Origin: CAYGYG01 sp964354155
GTDB taxonomy: Bacteria > Hydrothermota > Tepidihabitantia > SM23-42 > CAYGYG01
NCBI GenBank assembly: GCA_964354155.1
Contig: CAYGYG010000010.1
Location: forward strand, 1 to 64,000
Direction of reading: 5' to 3'
Length of the DNA stretch: 64,000 nucleotides
Shown here: piece by piece, positions 37,376 to 44,212 of the stretch
Layout: the number at the start of each line of letters is the position of its first letter
Numbering within the stretch: the stretch's first letter is position 1
Notes under the pieces: generated by a model
The model's database searches: none
What the model was told of the DNA's origin: nothing
What the model saw: only the letters and a program-made list of their open reading frames with translations
Position numbers and translations under genes: made by a program

Positions 37376-37415
37376 GAGGGACGACCGTTCGCGTTGCTCA
37401 CTCGGACGAGGGACG
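37376..37415 (+). repeat. 40-bp dispersed element, copy 1
   Basis: GAGGGACGACCGTTCGC at its start and GGACGAGGGACG at its end. It recurs at 59445-59484 with a few differences in the middle. Confidence 0.8.
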
Positions 37416-37425
37416 CGTTGACGGA

Positions 37426-37489
37426 TGGAATATTGGAATAGTGGAGTGTTGGAGTGATGGAATTATGAAGACATGGAGTAATGGAAGAA
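37426..37489 (+). repeat. Degenerate 8-bp tandem array (eight units)
   Basis: Units in order: TGGAATAT, TGGAATAG, TGGAGTGT, TGGAGTGA, TGGAATTA, TGAAGACA, TGGAGTAA, TGGAAGAA. The period of 8 does not fit a reading frame. Confidence 0.85.
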
Positions 37490-37552
37490 TCGGTGACGTC
37501 ATATCTCCGGCATCCGTCGTACTCATCACCGTAATCGAGGGCGCTTTGCGCC

Positions 37553-37618
37553 CATCACTGTAATCCGCTGCCGTGTGCGTCCCGAGCGCAGCGAGGGAGC
37601 TCAGTTATTCATCACTGT
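37553..37618 (+). repeat. 66-bp dispersed element, copy 1
   Basis: It starts CATCACTGTAATCCGCTGCC, contains GCGTCCCGAGCGCAGCGAGG and ends ATTCATCACTGT. It matches 59632-59697 at 65 of 66 positions. Confidence 0.9.
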
Positions 37619-37679
37619 AATCGTGTTTTCTTATCACCGTAATCGATGCCGAAGGCAGCCGAAGGCAAGAAGCGTGCGG

Positions 37680-38774
37680 TTACTCAAGGGGTACGAATTC
37701 GCCTTCTCTTACGACCCAGAAGATGTAGGGTGCGACGAGGACATCGCCTTTCGCGTCGAACTGGACGCGGCCGATCGCGCCTTCGTACTCCATTTCGTGA
37801 ATCGCCCGGGCCACGCTCTTGACTTCCGTTCCACCGGTGGTCTTCACGGCCTGCAGGATGATGTTGGTCGCGTCGTAGGCATAGACCGAGTAGGGCCCGG
37901 GGTCGCCGTACCGCACGCGGTACGTCTCGAGGAAATGTTTGGCGCTCGATTTCTTTTCAATCGACGGACTGAAGGACAAGTAGGCGCCTTCCGTGGCCTC
38001 GCCTCCGATTTTTATGAATTCCGGGTCAATGACACCGTCGCCCGACACAAAGACCGCCTTGAGTCCCAGCTGTCTCATCTGTTTTATGAGCAGGCCGGCT
38101 TCAGGATAGATACCTCCATAGTACAGGACTTCCGGTTTTTGCTGCCGTACTTTCGTGAGCACCGCAGTGAAGTCATTGTCGCCCTGGATGACACCTTCGT
38201 AGGCGACGATCCGGACCGTGCTGTCCTGTTCGACATTGCGTTTGAACTGGTCGGCCAAACCCTGGCCGTAGGTCGTCTTGTCGTGCAGAACCGCGATGCG
38301 TTTCCGGTTCAGATGTCCGAGGACGAATTGCGCGCCAACCGTGCCTTGTTGGTCATCGCGGCCGCAGACGCGAAAAGTAGTTTGAAAGCCCTGTTCCGTA
38401 AGCTGGGGGTTGGTCGAAGCGGGAGTGATTTGAATGACGCCGTACTCATGGTAGATCTCGGCGGCAGGAATCGAGCATGACGAGTTGAAGTGGCCGACGA
38501 CACCGACAACCTTCTCGTTGACCATCTTGTTGGCGACGCTGACGGCCTCGCGCGGGTCGCGGCGGTCGTCGCCGACGACCACAACGATCTTCTTGCCGAG
38601 CACGCCGCCTTGCTGGTTCCATTCTTCAACCGCCAGGGTTACGCCATGGGCGATATCCTGGCCCATCTTTGCCTGATCGCCGGTCATCGGCCCGGCGGCT
38701 CCGATCTTGACTGATTTTTCACCGCCGCAGACGAGCATCAAGGTGAACGGGACTGCGGCCAGCATCTTTTTCAT
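37680..38774 (-). CDS. Branched-chain amino-acid type ABC substrate-binding lipoprotein
   Basis: A 364-residue periplasmic binding protein of the LivJ/K family (VKIGAAGPMTGDQAKMGQDI, GVVGHFNSSCSIPAAEIYHE, ILQAVKTTGGTE). The signal MKKMLAAVPFTLMLVC ends in a lipobox cysteine. The start is ATG 38774, with GGAGGCG upstream and a 4-base overlap with the lysC stop; a longer reading would run into lysC. No permease or ATPase gene lies beside it, so it either serves a transporter encoded elsewhere or acts as a sensor. A branched-chain amino acid or amide is the likely ligand. Confidence 0.88.
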   Translation of the reverse strand: MKKMLAAVPFTLMLVCGGEKSVKIGAAGPMTGDQAKMGQDIAHGVTLAVEEWNQQGGVLGKKIVVVVGDDRRDPREAVSVANKMVNEKVVGVVGHFNSSCSIPAAEIYHEYGVIQITPASTNPQLTEQGFQTTFRVCGRDDQQGTVGAQFVLGHLNRKRIAVLHDKTTYGQGLADQFKRNVEQDSTVRIVAYEGVIQGDNDFTAVLTKVRQQKPEVLYYGGIYPEAGLLIKQMRQLGLKAVFVSGDGVIDPEFIKIGGEATEGAYLSFSPSIEKKSSAKHFLETYRVRYGDPGPYSVYAYDATNIILQAVKTTGGTEVKSVARAIHEMEYEGAIGRVQFDAKGDVLVAPYIFWVVREGEFVPLE

Positions 38775-40030
38775 GATCGCCTCCTTTCCCGGTTGAGCCT
38801 TCGAGCGTCCGGCGCGGATCGACGCTTGAGATTGTAGCCGGCGAGCAGCCGGCGGATCGCCGGGAAGAGTTTGCGGCGCTCGACAAAACACGTGACGCTG
38901 ATCGAGGAGGTGGTGACGGCTTCAATGTGAACGCGGGCCCGGCTGAGGACGTCAAGCAGCTTCGTCAGGATTTCAAGCGATGAGCCGATGCCCGGTCCGA
39001 CCAGGGTCACGGCCCCGATTCCTTTCTTGATGCGCAGGCGCCGGGCGGCGAGCCGGCCGGCGATCTTCTTGAGCACTGCATATCCCTGGGCCTGGTCCTC
39101 GAGGGGAAGAATGAAAGATAGGTCGAAGCGATCCGCTTCTGATATGCCGTGGAAGAAGAATCGCAGGTGTACGCCGGAGTGGGCCAGTTCGGTGATGATC
39201 TGGGAAAGGACACGGGGATTGCGGGGTACCGACTCCAGAGTCGCCATGACGAGTCTGGTGTCGTGGGTGATTGCCCGGACAATGGGCTTCTCCATCTTCT
39301 CTCCTTTGGTAATAGTCGTCCCGGGTCGGCCGGTAAAACTGCTCAGCACCTGGACCGGCATGTTGCAGCGGGCCGCAATGGCACAGGCCCGGGGATGGAG
39401 CACCTGGGCGCCGCGTGTCGCCAGCTCCAGCATTTCGTCGTAGGTTATTTTCCGGACCAGGCGGGCATCGTGAAAAACCCGCGGATCTTCAGTGTAGACT
39501 CCGTCCACATCGGTATAAATTCGGCATTGCCGGGCCTTGAACGCCACGGCGCAGGCCACCGCGGTCGTATCCGATCCGCCCCGACCGAGCGTGGTTATCT
39601 CCCGGCTCTGACTGACGCCCTGGAATCCGGCGATTATCGGCACCTTGCCCTGGCGCAGGGCCTGGCGGATTCGGTCGCCTTTGATCTCAAGAATTCTTGC
39701 ATCGCTGTGCCTTTCGTCGGTGATGATGCCGACCTGGGAGCCGGTGAAGGACATTGCCGGCACGCCCCGGTCGTGGAGGGCAATCGAGAGCAGGGCCATC
39801 GCAATACGCTCGCCGGCGGTCAGGAGCATATCGAGCTCGCGCTGATGCGGGGAGGTGGTGATCTTTCGGGCCAGCGTTACCAACCGGTCGGTGCTGTGGC
39901 CCATCGCGGACACGATGGTGATGACCTTATGGTTCCGGCGGTGCAAGGCCGCGATCTTGCGGGCCGCCTTCTTAATGAGGTCGGTTGTGCCGACCGATGT
40001 GCCGCCGAATTTGAGAACGATGATTGCCAT
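38771..40030 (-). CDS. lysC: Aspartate kinase
   Basis: A 419-residue kinase starting MAIIVLKFGGTSVG, with the core GRGGSDTTAVACAVAF and YTDVDGVYTEDPR. The C-terminal part (about 260-400) holds the tandem ACT domains that sense end products. It phosphorylates aspartate for lysine, threonine and methionine synthesis. It begins right after the pcm stop and overlaps the binding-protein gene, so all three form an operon. The arginine-rich tail of about 15 residues is unusual. Confidence 0.93.
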   Translation of the reverse strand: MAIIVLKFGGTSVGTTDLIKKAARKIAALHRRNHKVITIVSAMGHSTDRLVTLARKITTSPHQRELDMLLTAGERIAMALLSIALHDRGVPAMSFTGSQVGIITDERHSDARILEIKGDRIRQALRQGKVPIIAGFQGVSQSREITTLGRGGSDTTAVACAVAFKARQCRIYTDVDGVYTEDPRVFHDARLVRKITYDEMLELATRGAQVLHPRACAIAARCNMPVQVLSSFTGRPGTTITKGEKMEKPIVRAITHDTRLVMATLESVPRNPRVLSQIITELAHSGVHLRFFFHGISEADRFDLSFILPLEDQAQGYAVLKKIAGRLAARRLRIKKGIGAVTLVGPGIGSSLEILTKLLDVLSRARVHIEAVTTSSISVTCFVERRKLFPAIRRLLAGYNLKRRSAPDARRLNRERRRS

Positions 40031-40741
40031 CTATTCCTTTTTCTTTATCAGCCCTTGCATCGGGACAAAGATGACCGGGGTCATGGGCGTGCGCTTCAAC
40101 GCGCCGTTGGTTTTCTCAAAGAGGGTCAAGACCTGGGTCTCGTTTTCGGGCCCGATCGGGGCAACCAGCCGGCCACCTTCGGCAAGCTGCCGTACCAGGC
40201 TGTCGGGTAGCCGTTCGGGCGCACAAGTGATGATGACCGCGTCAAAGGGCGCGTATTCAGACCAGCCAAGATAGCCGTCGCCGCTTTTGACTTTAACATT
40301 CCGGTAACCGAGTGCCTGAAGGGTCTGTTCGGCGCGCTGGGCCAGCGACGGCACAATCTCAATCGTATAGACCTCCCGCGCGACGGCGGCGAGTACGGCA
40401 GCCTGATATCCTGAACCCGTGCCGATTTCCAGAACTTTCTCGTGGCCGTCAAGCATGAGTGCCTCGGTCATCAGTGCGACAACATAGGGCTGCGAGATTG
40501 TCTGGCCTTCGCCGATGGGCAGGGGATAGTCTTCATAGGCCAGAAGACGGCGCGGTTCGGGCACGAAGAGATGGCGGGGTACCGTGCGCATGGCCTGGAG
40601 TACGCGGGCATCGTGGATGGACCGGGCCTCGAGCTGGTCCCGCACCATCGTGTTCCGCAGGGTGGTGAAATCATCGGCCCGGGTTGTCCCCCGGCCGCAA
40701 CTTATCAGAGCGATTGCAGTTAGGGCGTACAATAGCCGCAC
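40031..40741 (-). CDS. pcm: Protein-L-isoaspartate O-methyltransferase, predicted exported lipoprotein
   Basis: A 236-residue Pcm from GTG 40741. It repairs isoaspartyl damage using S-adenosylmethionine; the motif LEIGTGSGYQAAVLA binds the cofactor, and GEGQTISQPYVVALM is the family substrate loop. The N-terminus VRLLYALTAIALISC is a lipoprotein signal with the cysteine in a good lipobox. GTG 40741 lies 6 bases downstream of a -10, which decides the start; an ATG 87 bases upstream would place the promoter inside the gene. A second Pcm is at 42903-43556. Confidence 0.85.
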   Translation of the reverse strand: MRLLYALTAIALISCGRGTTRADDFTTLRNTMVRDQLEARSIHDARVLQAMRTVPRHLFVPEPRRLLAYEDYPLPIGEGQTISQPYVVALMTEALMLDGHEKVLEIGTGSGYQAAVLAAVAREVYTIEIVPSLAQRAEQTLQALGYRNVKVKSGDGYLGWSEYAPFDAVIITCAPERLPDSLVRQLAEGGRLVAPIGPENETQVLTLFEKTNGALKRTPMTPVIFVPMQGLIKKKE

Positions 40742-40747
40742 GTCTTC

Positions 40748-40776
40748 ATTCTCTTCAGAAAAAGGGCATTTGTCAA
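40748..40776 (-). promoter_or_regulatory. pcm promoter, predicted leaderless
   Basis: On the minus strand: TTGACA (40771-40776), 17 bases, GAGAAT (40748-40753), then 6 bases to GTG 40741. Confidence 0.6.
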
Positions 40777-40831
40777 TAGGGCATGTTCGAGCCGCGGGAG
40801 CAGACGCACCCTTCAAAATGCGGAGCAATGA

Positions 40832-40875
40832 GTGATGAGTGTCGAAAGTAGCGAGTGGCGAGTAGCAAGTAGAAA
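40832..40875 (+). repeat. Degenerate 7-bp tandem array
   Basis: Units: GTGATGA, GTGTCGA, (AA), GTAGCGA, GTGGCGA, GTAGCAA, GTAGAAA. It is the 7-bp counterpart of the 8-bp array at 37426. Confidence 0.75.
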
Positions 40876-41004
40876 GAGAGCAGAGAGAGGGGATTTAGCA
40901 GACCAGCCTATCAGAGCACCAGTTGAAGGCGCATCAGGAGATCAGCAGATCAGATCAGTCTTAATGCAGAGGGACTACAGCGGATTCATACTGATACTCT
41001 GATT

Positions 41005-41069
41005 GCTGATATCCTGCCCACTGATACCCGGATATCCTGATATCCTTGCCTTCGGCTGCCTGCTTCATC
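41005..41069 (-). repeat. 65-bp dispersed element, inverted copy
   Basis: The reverse complement aligns with 59495-59559; the ATATCAG/ATATCCGGGTATCAG part matches at 44 of 46 bases. It carries AGCCGAAGGCAAG at one end. Confidence 0.85.
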
Positions 41070-41166
41070 GGGCTGTCCTGGGAACTATTTCTCTCGAGGC
41101 TATGGATGCAATGACCCAACCGACTCAAGAGACAGAATGAGCATCGGAGAGAGTCATAGAAAGGTG

Positions 41167-41195
41167 TTGCCTTGAAGTGGGATGTCGATTATACT
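41167..41195 (+). promoter_or_regulatory. Possible promoter of the small membrane protein
   Basis: TTGCCT at 41167-41172, 17 bases, TATACT at 41190-41195. The leader of about 120 nt contains the 14-base palindrome ATCGTGGTCACGAT at 41245-41258, which could be an operator or a hairpin. Confidence 0.4.
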
Positions 41196-41320
41196 GATGT
41201 CGGAATGGAAGATCTCCGATACTCTAGTTTGAAGAATCCGGTTTATCGTGGTCACGATGTTTTCACGATTGTGTCTCGTAGAGAGACAACTGCGGTGTTC
41301 ATTGTTAAGAAGGAGGTATC

Positions 41321-41749
41321 ATGAGTGAAGCCAAGGTGCCCCTGGACAAGTATCAGAGGATGGAAAATCTCTTCGCCACGCAGTCCAAACTGGTGGTGAT
41401 GACCGGGGGTTTCTTTCTCATCGGCCATACCGTTCTCTTTTTTGCATTTGCCGCGGCCCACGGCGGTTGGTTCAAGGTTATTCTGGGTCTTTTTGGCATT
41501 CTCACGGCGGTGGCCTGGTTCGTGTGCGGGGGCACGGTCCTGGCCAACTACAACTTCAGCTCGCGCAGTCTGATGGAAATCGAGAATAACCTGCCGGGTG
41601 CCGACCGGGTCTACCTTACGATGGCCCGGCAGCGTGACGCGATGCCGGTTTTCCTGAGGATGTTCACGCCGGGCGAGATGTTGCTCAAGGTCCTGCCCGC
41701 CGTCGCCGCGTTGTTCTGGATCGTCTTGATGATTTTCCGCCCGGCCTGA
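41321..41749 (+). CDS. Small membrane protein of unknown function
   Basis: 142 residues with three membrane spans: about 24-46, 50-72 and 118-138. The loop between the second and third spans has SRSLMEIENNLPGADRVYL. It has a strong AAGGAGG site. I do not recognise a family. It lies alone, convergent with acpS. Confidence 0.7.
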   Translation: MSEAKVPLDKYQRMENLFATQSKLVVMTGGFFLIGHTVLFFAFAAAHGGWFKVILGLFGILTAVAWFVCGGTVLANYNFSSRSLMEIENNLPGADRVYLTMARQRDAMPVFLRMFTPGEMLLKVLPAVAALFWIVLMIFRPA

Positions 41750-41768
41750 GACCGGGATGCGGCAACTG

Positions 41769-42146
41769 CTACTTGACCAGAACCACCTGGGCCGTGGCCG
41801 TGGACTTCGTGTGGGAGATGGTCAAGAAAATATCGCCGACGCCGAGCTTGTCGGCGAACTCCTTGACGCGCCCACAGACGCGCAAGCACGGTTTCCCGCT
41901 CGCTTCGTTCTGGATTTCGATTTCATTGAACTTGACGCCGCGTCGCCAGCCGATGCCCAGGGCCTTGAGCATCGCTTCTTTGGCCGCAAAACGACCCGCC
42001 AGCTCTTCGAATTGATAGGCCCGGCCCTGGCATGATTTCATCTCAAGATCGGTAAAGAGTTTCGGGGCGATTTTTGGGTGTTGATGCAACGCTTCACGGA
42101 TGCGGTGCACTTCAACAAGATCGATACCGATACCGAGAATCGTCAC
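41769..42146 (-). CDS. acpS: Holo-[acyl-carrier-protein] synthase
   Basis: A 125-residue phosphopantetheinyl transferase that loads AcpP (21976-22215). It has GIGIDLVEVHRIREAL with the metal-binding aspartate and FAAKEAMLKALGIGW with the catalytic glutamate/lysine pair. The start is GTG 42146, 6 bases after a -10 element, so the message is probably leaderless. Confidence 0.93.
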   Translation of the reverse strand: MTILGIGIDLVEVHRIREALHQHPKIAPKLFTDLEMKSCQGRAYQFEELAGRFAAKEAMLKALGIGWRRGVKFNEIEIQNEASGKPCLRVCGRVKEFADKLGVGDIFLTISHTKSTATAQVVLVK

Positions 42147-42152
42147 ATGCCA

Positions 42153-42180
42153 ACTGTATCGATATTCGAGGATTAGTCAA
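42153..42180 (-). promoter_or_regulatory. acpS promoter, predicted leaderless
   Basis: On the minus strand: TTGACT (42175-42180), 16 bases, TACAGT (42153-42158), then 6 bases to GTG 42146. Confidence 0.65.
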
Positions 42181-42262
42181 CGGTCTTGACGGAAAAGACC
42201 CGGGCTCGGCCGTCCCGGCCTGATTCGCGGCGCCGTCTAGGGCTGAAACCGGGGGCTCGACC

Positions 42263-42436
42263 TCAACGGCAGCAACTGCCACTGCTGCCTGAAGGTTTTA
42301 GGTATTTCTCCGGGTTGCGTTCGAATTCCTTCTGGCAAGCCTTATTGCAGAAATAGTATGTTTTCCCGTTGTAAGTCGATTGGGCTGCCGCCGTCTTCTC
42401 GTCCACTTCCATGCCGCAGACTGGATCTTTAGCCAT
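42263..42436 (-). CDS. YHS-domain mini-protein
   Basis: A 57-residue protein starting MAKDPVCGMEVDEK. It is one complete YHS domain: Cys7, then Tyr22, Tyr27-Tyr28, and the FCNKACQKEFERNP segment with Cys30 and Cys34, ending with SGSSGSCCR. YHS domains bind metals and are common in copper/heavy-metal ATPases and some small stand-alone proteins. AAGGAGTACTA precedes the ATG and a promoter lies at 42460-42488. The Cys-Cys at the tail may add a metal site. The target metal and partner are unknown. Confidence 0.88.
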   Translation of the reverse strand: MAKDPVCGMEVDEKTAAAQSTYNGKTYYFCNKACQKEFERNPEKYLKPSGSSGSCCR

Positions 42437-42459
42437 TAGTACTCCTTAGATTATGCACT

Positions 42460-42488
42460 ATCTTATGCCGACCGCCCGCGAAAGTCAA
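42460..42488 (-). promoter_or_regulatory. Promoter of the YHS mini-gene
   Basis: On the minus strand: TTGACT (42483-42488), 17 bases, TAAGAT (42460-42465). The leader of about 20 nt includes AAGGAG. It is back-to-back with the promoter at 42516. Confidence 0.7.
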
Positions 42489-42515
42489 GAGAGAAAGAGC
42501 TCTCGAAAAGAAGAG

Positions 42516-42543
42516 TTGACTATTCGGGCCGATTCCATATAAT
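42516..42543 (+). promoter_or_regulatory. Promoter of the GIY-YIG-like gene, predicted leaderless
   Basis: TTGACT at 42516-42521, 16 bases, TATAAT at 42538-42543, then 6 bases to ATG 42550. Confidence 0.75.
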
Positions 42544-42549
42544 CAACGC

Positions 42550-42858
42550 ATGCCTATTGAAGGGCCCTGGCGCCGGTTGATCCCGGAGCAAATAAAGAAC
42601 GTACCGGACTACTCGGGCGTGTTCGAGCTTGCCGACATTCTGCAGGAGACCATCTATGTCGGCAGTGCGTCAAGCTTGATGCAGGCGATTCTGCAGGTTT
42701 TCGACAAGCGAGACCCGGATCTGGCTTTGGCGGCCTTTTTTCGTTTTGGGTTGACGCTGGACTACGCGCCGGCGGCCGAGAAGCTCCTGGCCGATTATCA
42801 AGAGAGCTTCAAGCGCCGGCCGCTCTGTAACGAACGGAAATTGAAAAGCTCGGGCTGA
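42550..42858 (+). CDS. Small GIY-YIG-like protein
   Basis: A 102-residue protein. Residues 20-45 (YSGVFELADILQETIYVGSA) look like the start of a GIY-YIG fold, with GVF for GIY and YVG for YIG, but the rest is too short for a full nuclease and no catalytic Arg/Glu set is clear. Short proteins of this shape occur in archaea and bacteria without known function. It has its own promoter 6 bases away and is followed 44 bases later by pcm2. Confidence 0.5.
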   Translation: MPIEGPWRRLIPEQIKNVPDYSGVFELADILQETIYVGSASSLMQAILQVFDKRDPDLALAAFFRFGLTLDYAPAAEKLLADYQESFKRRPLCNERKLKSSG

Positions 42859-42867
42859 TTTTGCGTC

Positions 42868-42896
42868 TTGACACTTCTACGGTTTCAGAGTATCTT
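42868..42896 (+). promoter_or_regulatory. Second pcm promoter, predicted leaderless
   Basis: TTGACA at 42868-42873, 17 bases, TATCTT at 42891-42896, then 6 bases to GTG 42903. It lies inside the apparent longer reading frame, so it decides the start. Confidence 0.7.
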
Positions 42897-42902
42897 TGTC
42901 GA

Positions 42903-43556
42903 GTGAAGAATATCGATATTGATGAATGGGTCCAGGTCCGGCGAGCCATGGTCCAGACCCAGATCGTGAACCGGGGTGTGCAAGACAAGAGAGTCATTGA
43001 AACGTTCTCGCGTGTTCCCCGGCACCGCTTTGTCGACGACGCCTTCATTGGTCAGGCCTACAAGGATTTCCCGCTGCCGATCGGCGCGGAGCAAACGATC
43101 TCTCAACCGTACATGGTTGCCGCCATGACCGAGTGCCTGGATCTCAAGGGCAAGGAGACGGTACTTGAGGTCGGGACCGGCTCAGGGTACCAGACCGCGA
43201 TTCTCGCCGAACTCGCCGACCGTGTCTACACGGTTGAACGGATTTCTGAGTTGGCCTGTCGGGCACGTGAGCGTCTCGAAGGGCTGGGTTACAGGAATAT
43301 CGCATTCCGCGTCGGCGATGGCAGCTTGGGTTGGCCGGAGTTCGCGCCTTTTGACCGAATCATGGTAACGGCCGGCTCGCCCAGCCTGCCGATGCCGCTT
43401 CTCGATCAGTTGAGCGATGAAGGCATCATGGTGATACCGGTCGGAGGGGGCGGTGTGCAAAGGCTCAATTCGGTCCGGAAACACAAGGGGCACGTCACAC
43501 GTAAGGAGTTCTTCGACTGTGTTTTCGTGCCGCTGTTAGGCAAAGAGGGATGGTGA
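42903..43556 (+). CDS. pcm: Protein-L-isoaspartate O-methyltransferase, cytosolic paralogue
   Basis: A 217-residue Pcm from GTG 42903 (VKNIDIDEWVQVRRAMV). It has GAEQTISQPYMVAAMTE, the cofactor motif LEVGTGSGYQTAILAEL and GDGSLGWPEFAPFDRIMV. No signal peptide is present, unlike the paralogue at 40031. A TTG 42 bases upstream would add 14 residues but overlaps the promoter. Next comes a tRNA-Pro gene. Confidence 0.9.
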   Translation: MKNIDIDEWVQVRRAMVQTQIVNRGVQDKRVIETFSRVPRHRFVDDAFIGQAYKDFPLPIGAEQTISQPYMVAAMTECLDLKGKETVLEVGTGSGYQTAILAELADRVYTVERISELACRARERLEGLGYRNIAFRVGDGSLGWPEFAPFDRIMVTAGSPSLPMPLLDQLSDEGIMVIPVGGGGVQRLNSVRKHKGHVTRKEFFDCVFVPLLGKEGW

Positions 43557-43567
43557 AAAGAAATTCC

Positions 43568-43639
43568 CGGGGAGTAGCGCAGCGGAAGCGCACCTGGTTC
43601 GGGACCAGGGGGTCGCTGGTTCAAATCCAGTCTCCCCGA
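43568..43639 (+). tRNA. tRNA-Pro (anticodon CGG)
   Basis: A 72-base cloverleaf: acceptor CGGGGAG/CTCCCCG, D-stem GCGC/GCGC, anticodon stem CCTGG/CCAGG with loop TTCGGGA (anticodon CGG), a T-stem with TTCAAAT loop, and discriminator A. The CCA end is not encoded. It lies between pcm2 and a LOG-family gene on the same strand. Confidence 0.95.
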
Positions 43640-43728
43640 TTTTCATTGCGGTTGGCGAATGGCTCATGGCCAGTCGTCACGAAGTCCACGAGGGTGTCTC
43701 GGAGAGAAGTTTGCGGAATTCGCGGACA

Positions 43729-44208
43729 ATGAGAAAGAAGATCGTTGCGGTCATTGGCGCGTCCGAAGCCGAGGAGATGGTTCTCCGGGATGCCGAAGCC
43801 GTGGGCGCCGGTATCGCCGAGCGGGACGCGCTGTTGATCTCGGGCGGGCTCGGCGGGGTCATGGAGGCGGCCTGCCGGGGCGCCAAGCAAGCAGGCGGAA
43901 CCACGATCGGGATATTACCGGGCACCGAGCGATCGGATGCCAGCAGCTACGTTGATATCCGCATCGTCACCGGTTTGAGCCAGGCGCGCAATGTCATCAT
44001 CGCGCGCAGCTGCGATGCCGCGGTCGCCATTTCGGGCAAGTACGGGACGTTGTCTGAAATCGCGTACTGTTTGATGTTTGGCGTGCCGGTGATCGGCCTT
44101 GGCACCTGGCGTCTGGCGTCAGATTCAGTTACCGAGCCGGTCCCAATCACTTATGCGGCAAATGTGAACGAGGTTTTGAACAACCTTGACCGTATCCTAA
44201 GGGGTTAA
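43729..44208 (+). CDS. LOG-family (TIGR00725-like) Rossmann protein
   Basis: A 159-residue protein from ATG 43729 (MRKKIVAVIGASEAEE). It has SGGLGGVMEAACRGAKQAGG and SGKYGTLSEIAYCL, the nucleotide-binding motifs of the LOG/SLOG family. Related plant and bacterial enzymes cleave nucleoside monophosphates, but for this subgroup the reaction is unsettled. A start at 43666 would add 21 residues that look non-coding. It ends four bases before the C25 peptidase. Confidence 0.75.
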   Translation: MRKKIVAVIGASEAEEMVLRDAEAVGAGIAERDALLISGGLGGVMEAACRGAKQAGGTTIGILPGTERSDASSYVDIRIVTGLSQARNVIIARSCDAAVAISGKYGTLSEIAYCLMFGVPVIGLGTWRLASDSVTEPVPITYAANVNEVLNNLDRILRG

Positions 44209-44212
44209 AACC

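Larger units (their letters stand above)
37194..37679. other. Repeat-mosaic intergenic island
   Basis: 486 bases with no gene. From right to left of the OmpA start it has that gene's promoter, a 40-base dispersed element (37376-37415), an array of eight degenerate 8-mers (37426-37489), a 66-base dispersed element (37553-37618), and GATGCCGAAGGC-AGCCGAAGGC-AAG (37645-37669). The phrase ATCACYGTAATC occurs four times between 37526 and 37645. Confidence 0.8.
40742..41320. other. Repeat-mosaic intergenic island
   Basis: 579 bases without a gene. It holds the pcm promoter, a degenerate 7-bp array (40832-40875), an ATCAG-rich stretch (about 40885-40960), the inverted copy of a 65-bp dispersed element (41005-41069), a possible promoter (TTGCCT at 41167, TATACT at 41190) and the palindrome ATCGTGGTCACGAT (41245-41258) ahead of the next gene. 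Confidence 0.75.

Noticed and set aside
37575..38480. Open frame of 301 codons on the plus strand.
   Set aside because: It runs antisense to the amino-acid binding protein, begins inside a dispersed repeat, and has no family motif; GC-rich codon use makes such frames common.
39149..40210. Open frame of 353 codons on the plus strand.
   Set aside because: It lies antisense to aspartokinase and pcm, whose motifs are complete.
40031..40828. pcm start at the upstream ATG 40828.
   Set aside because: It would place the -35/-10 pair inside the gene and add 29 residues not typical of Pcm before the signal peptide.
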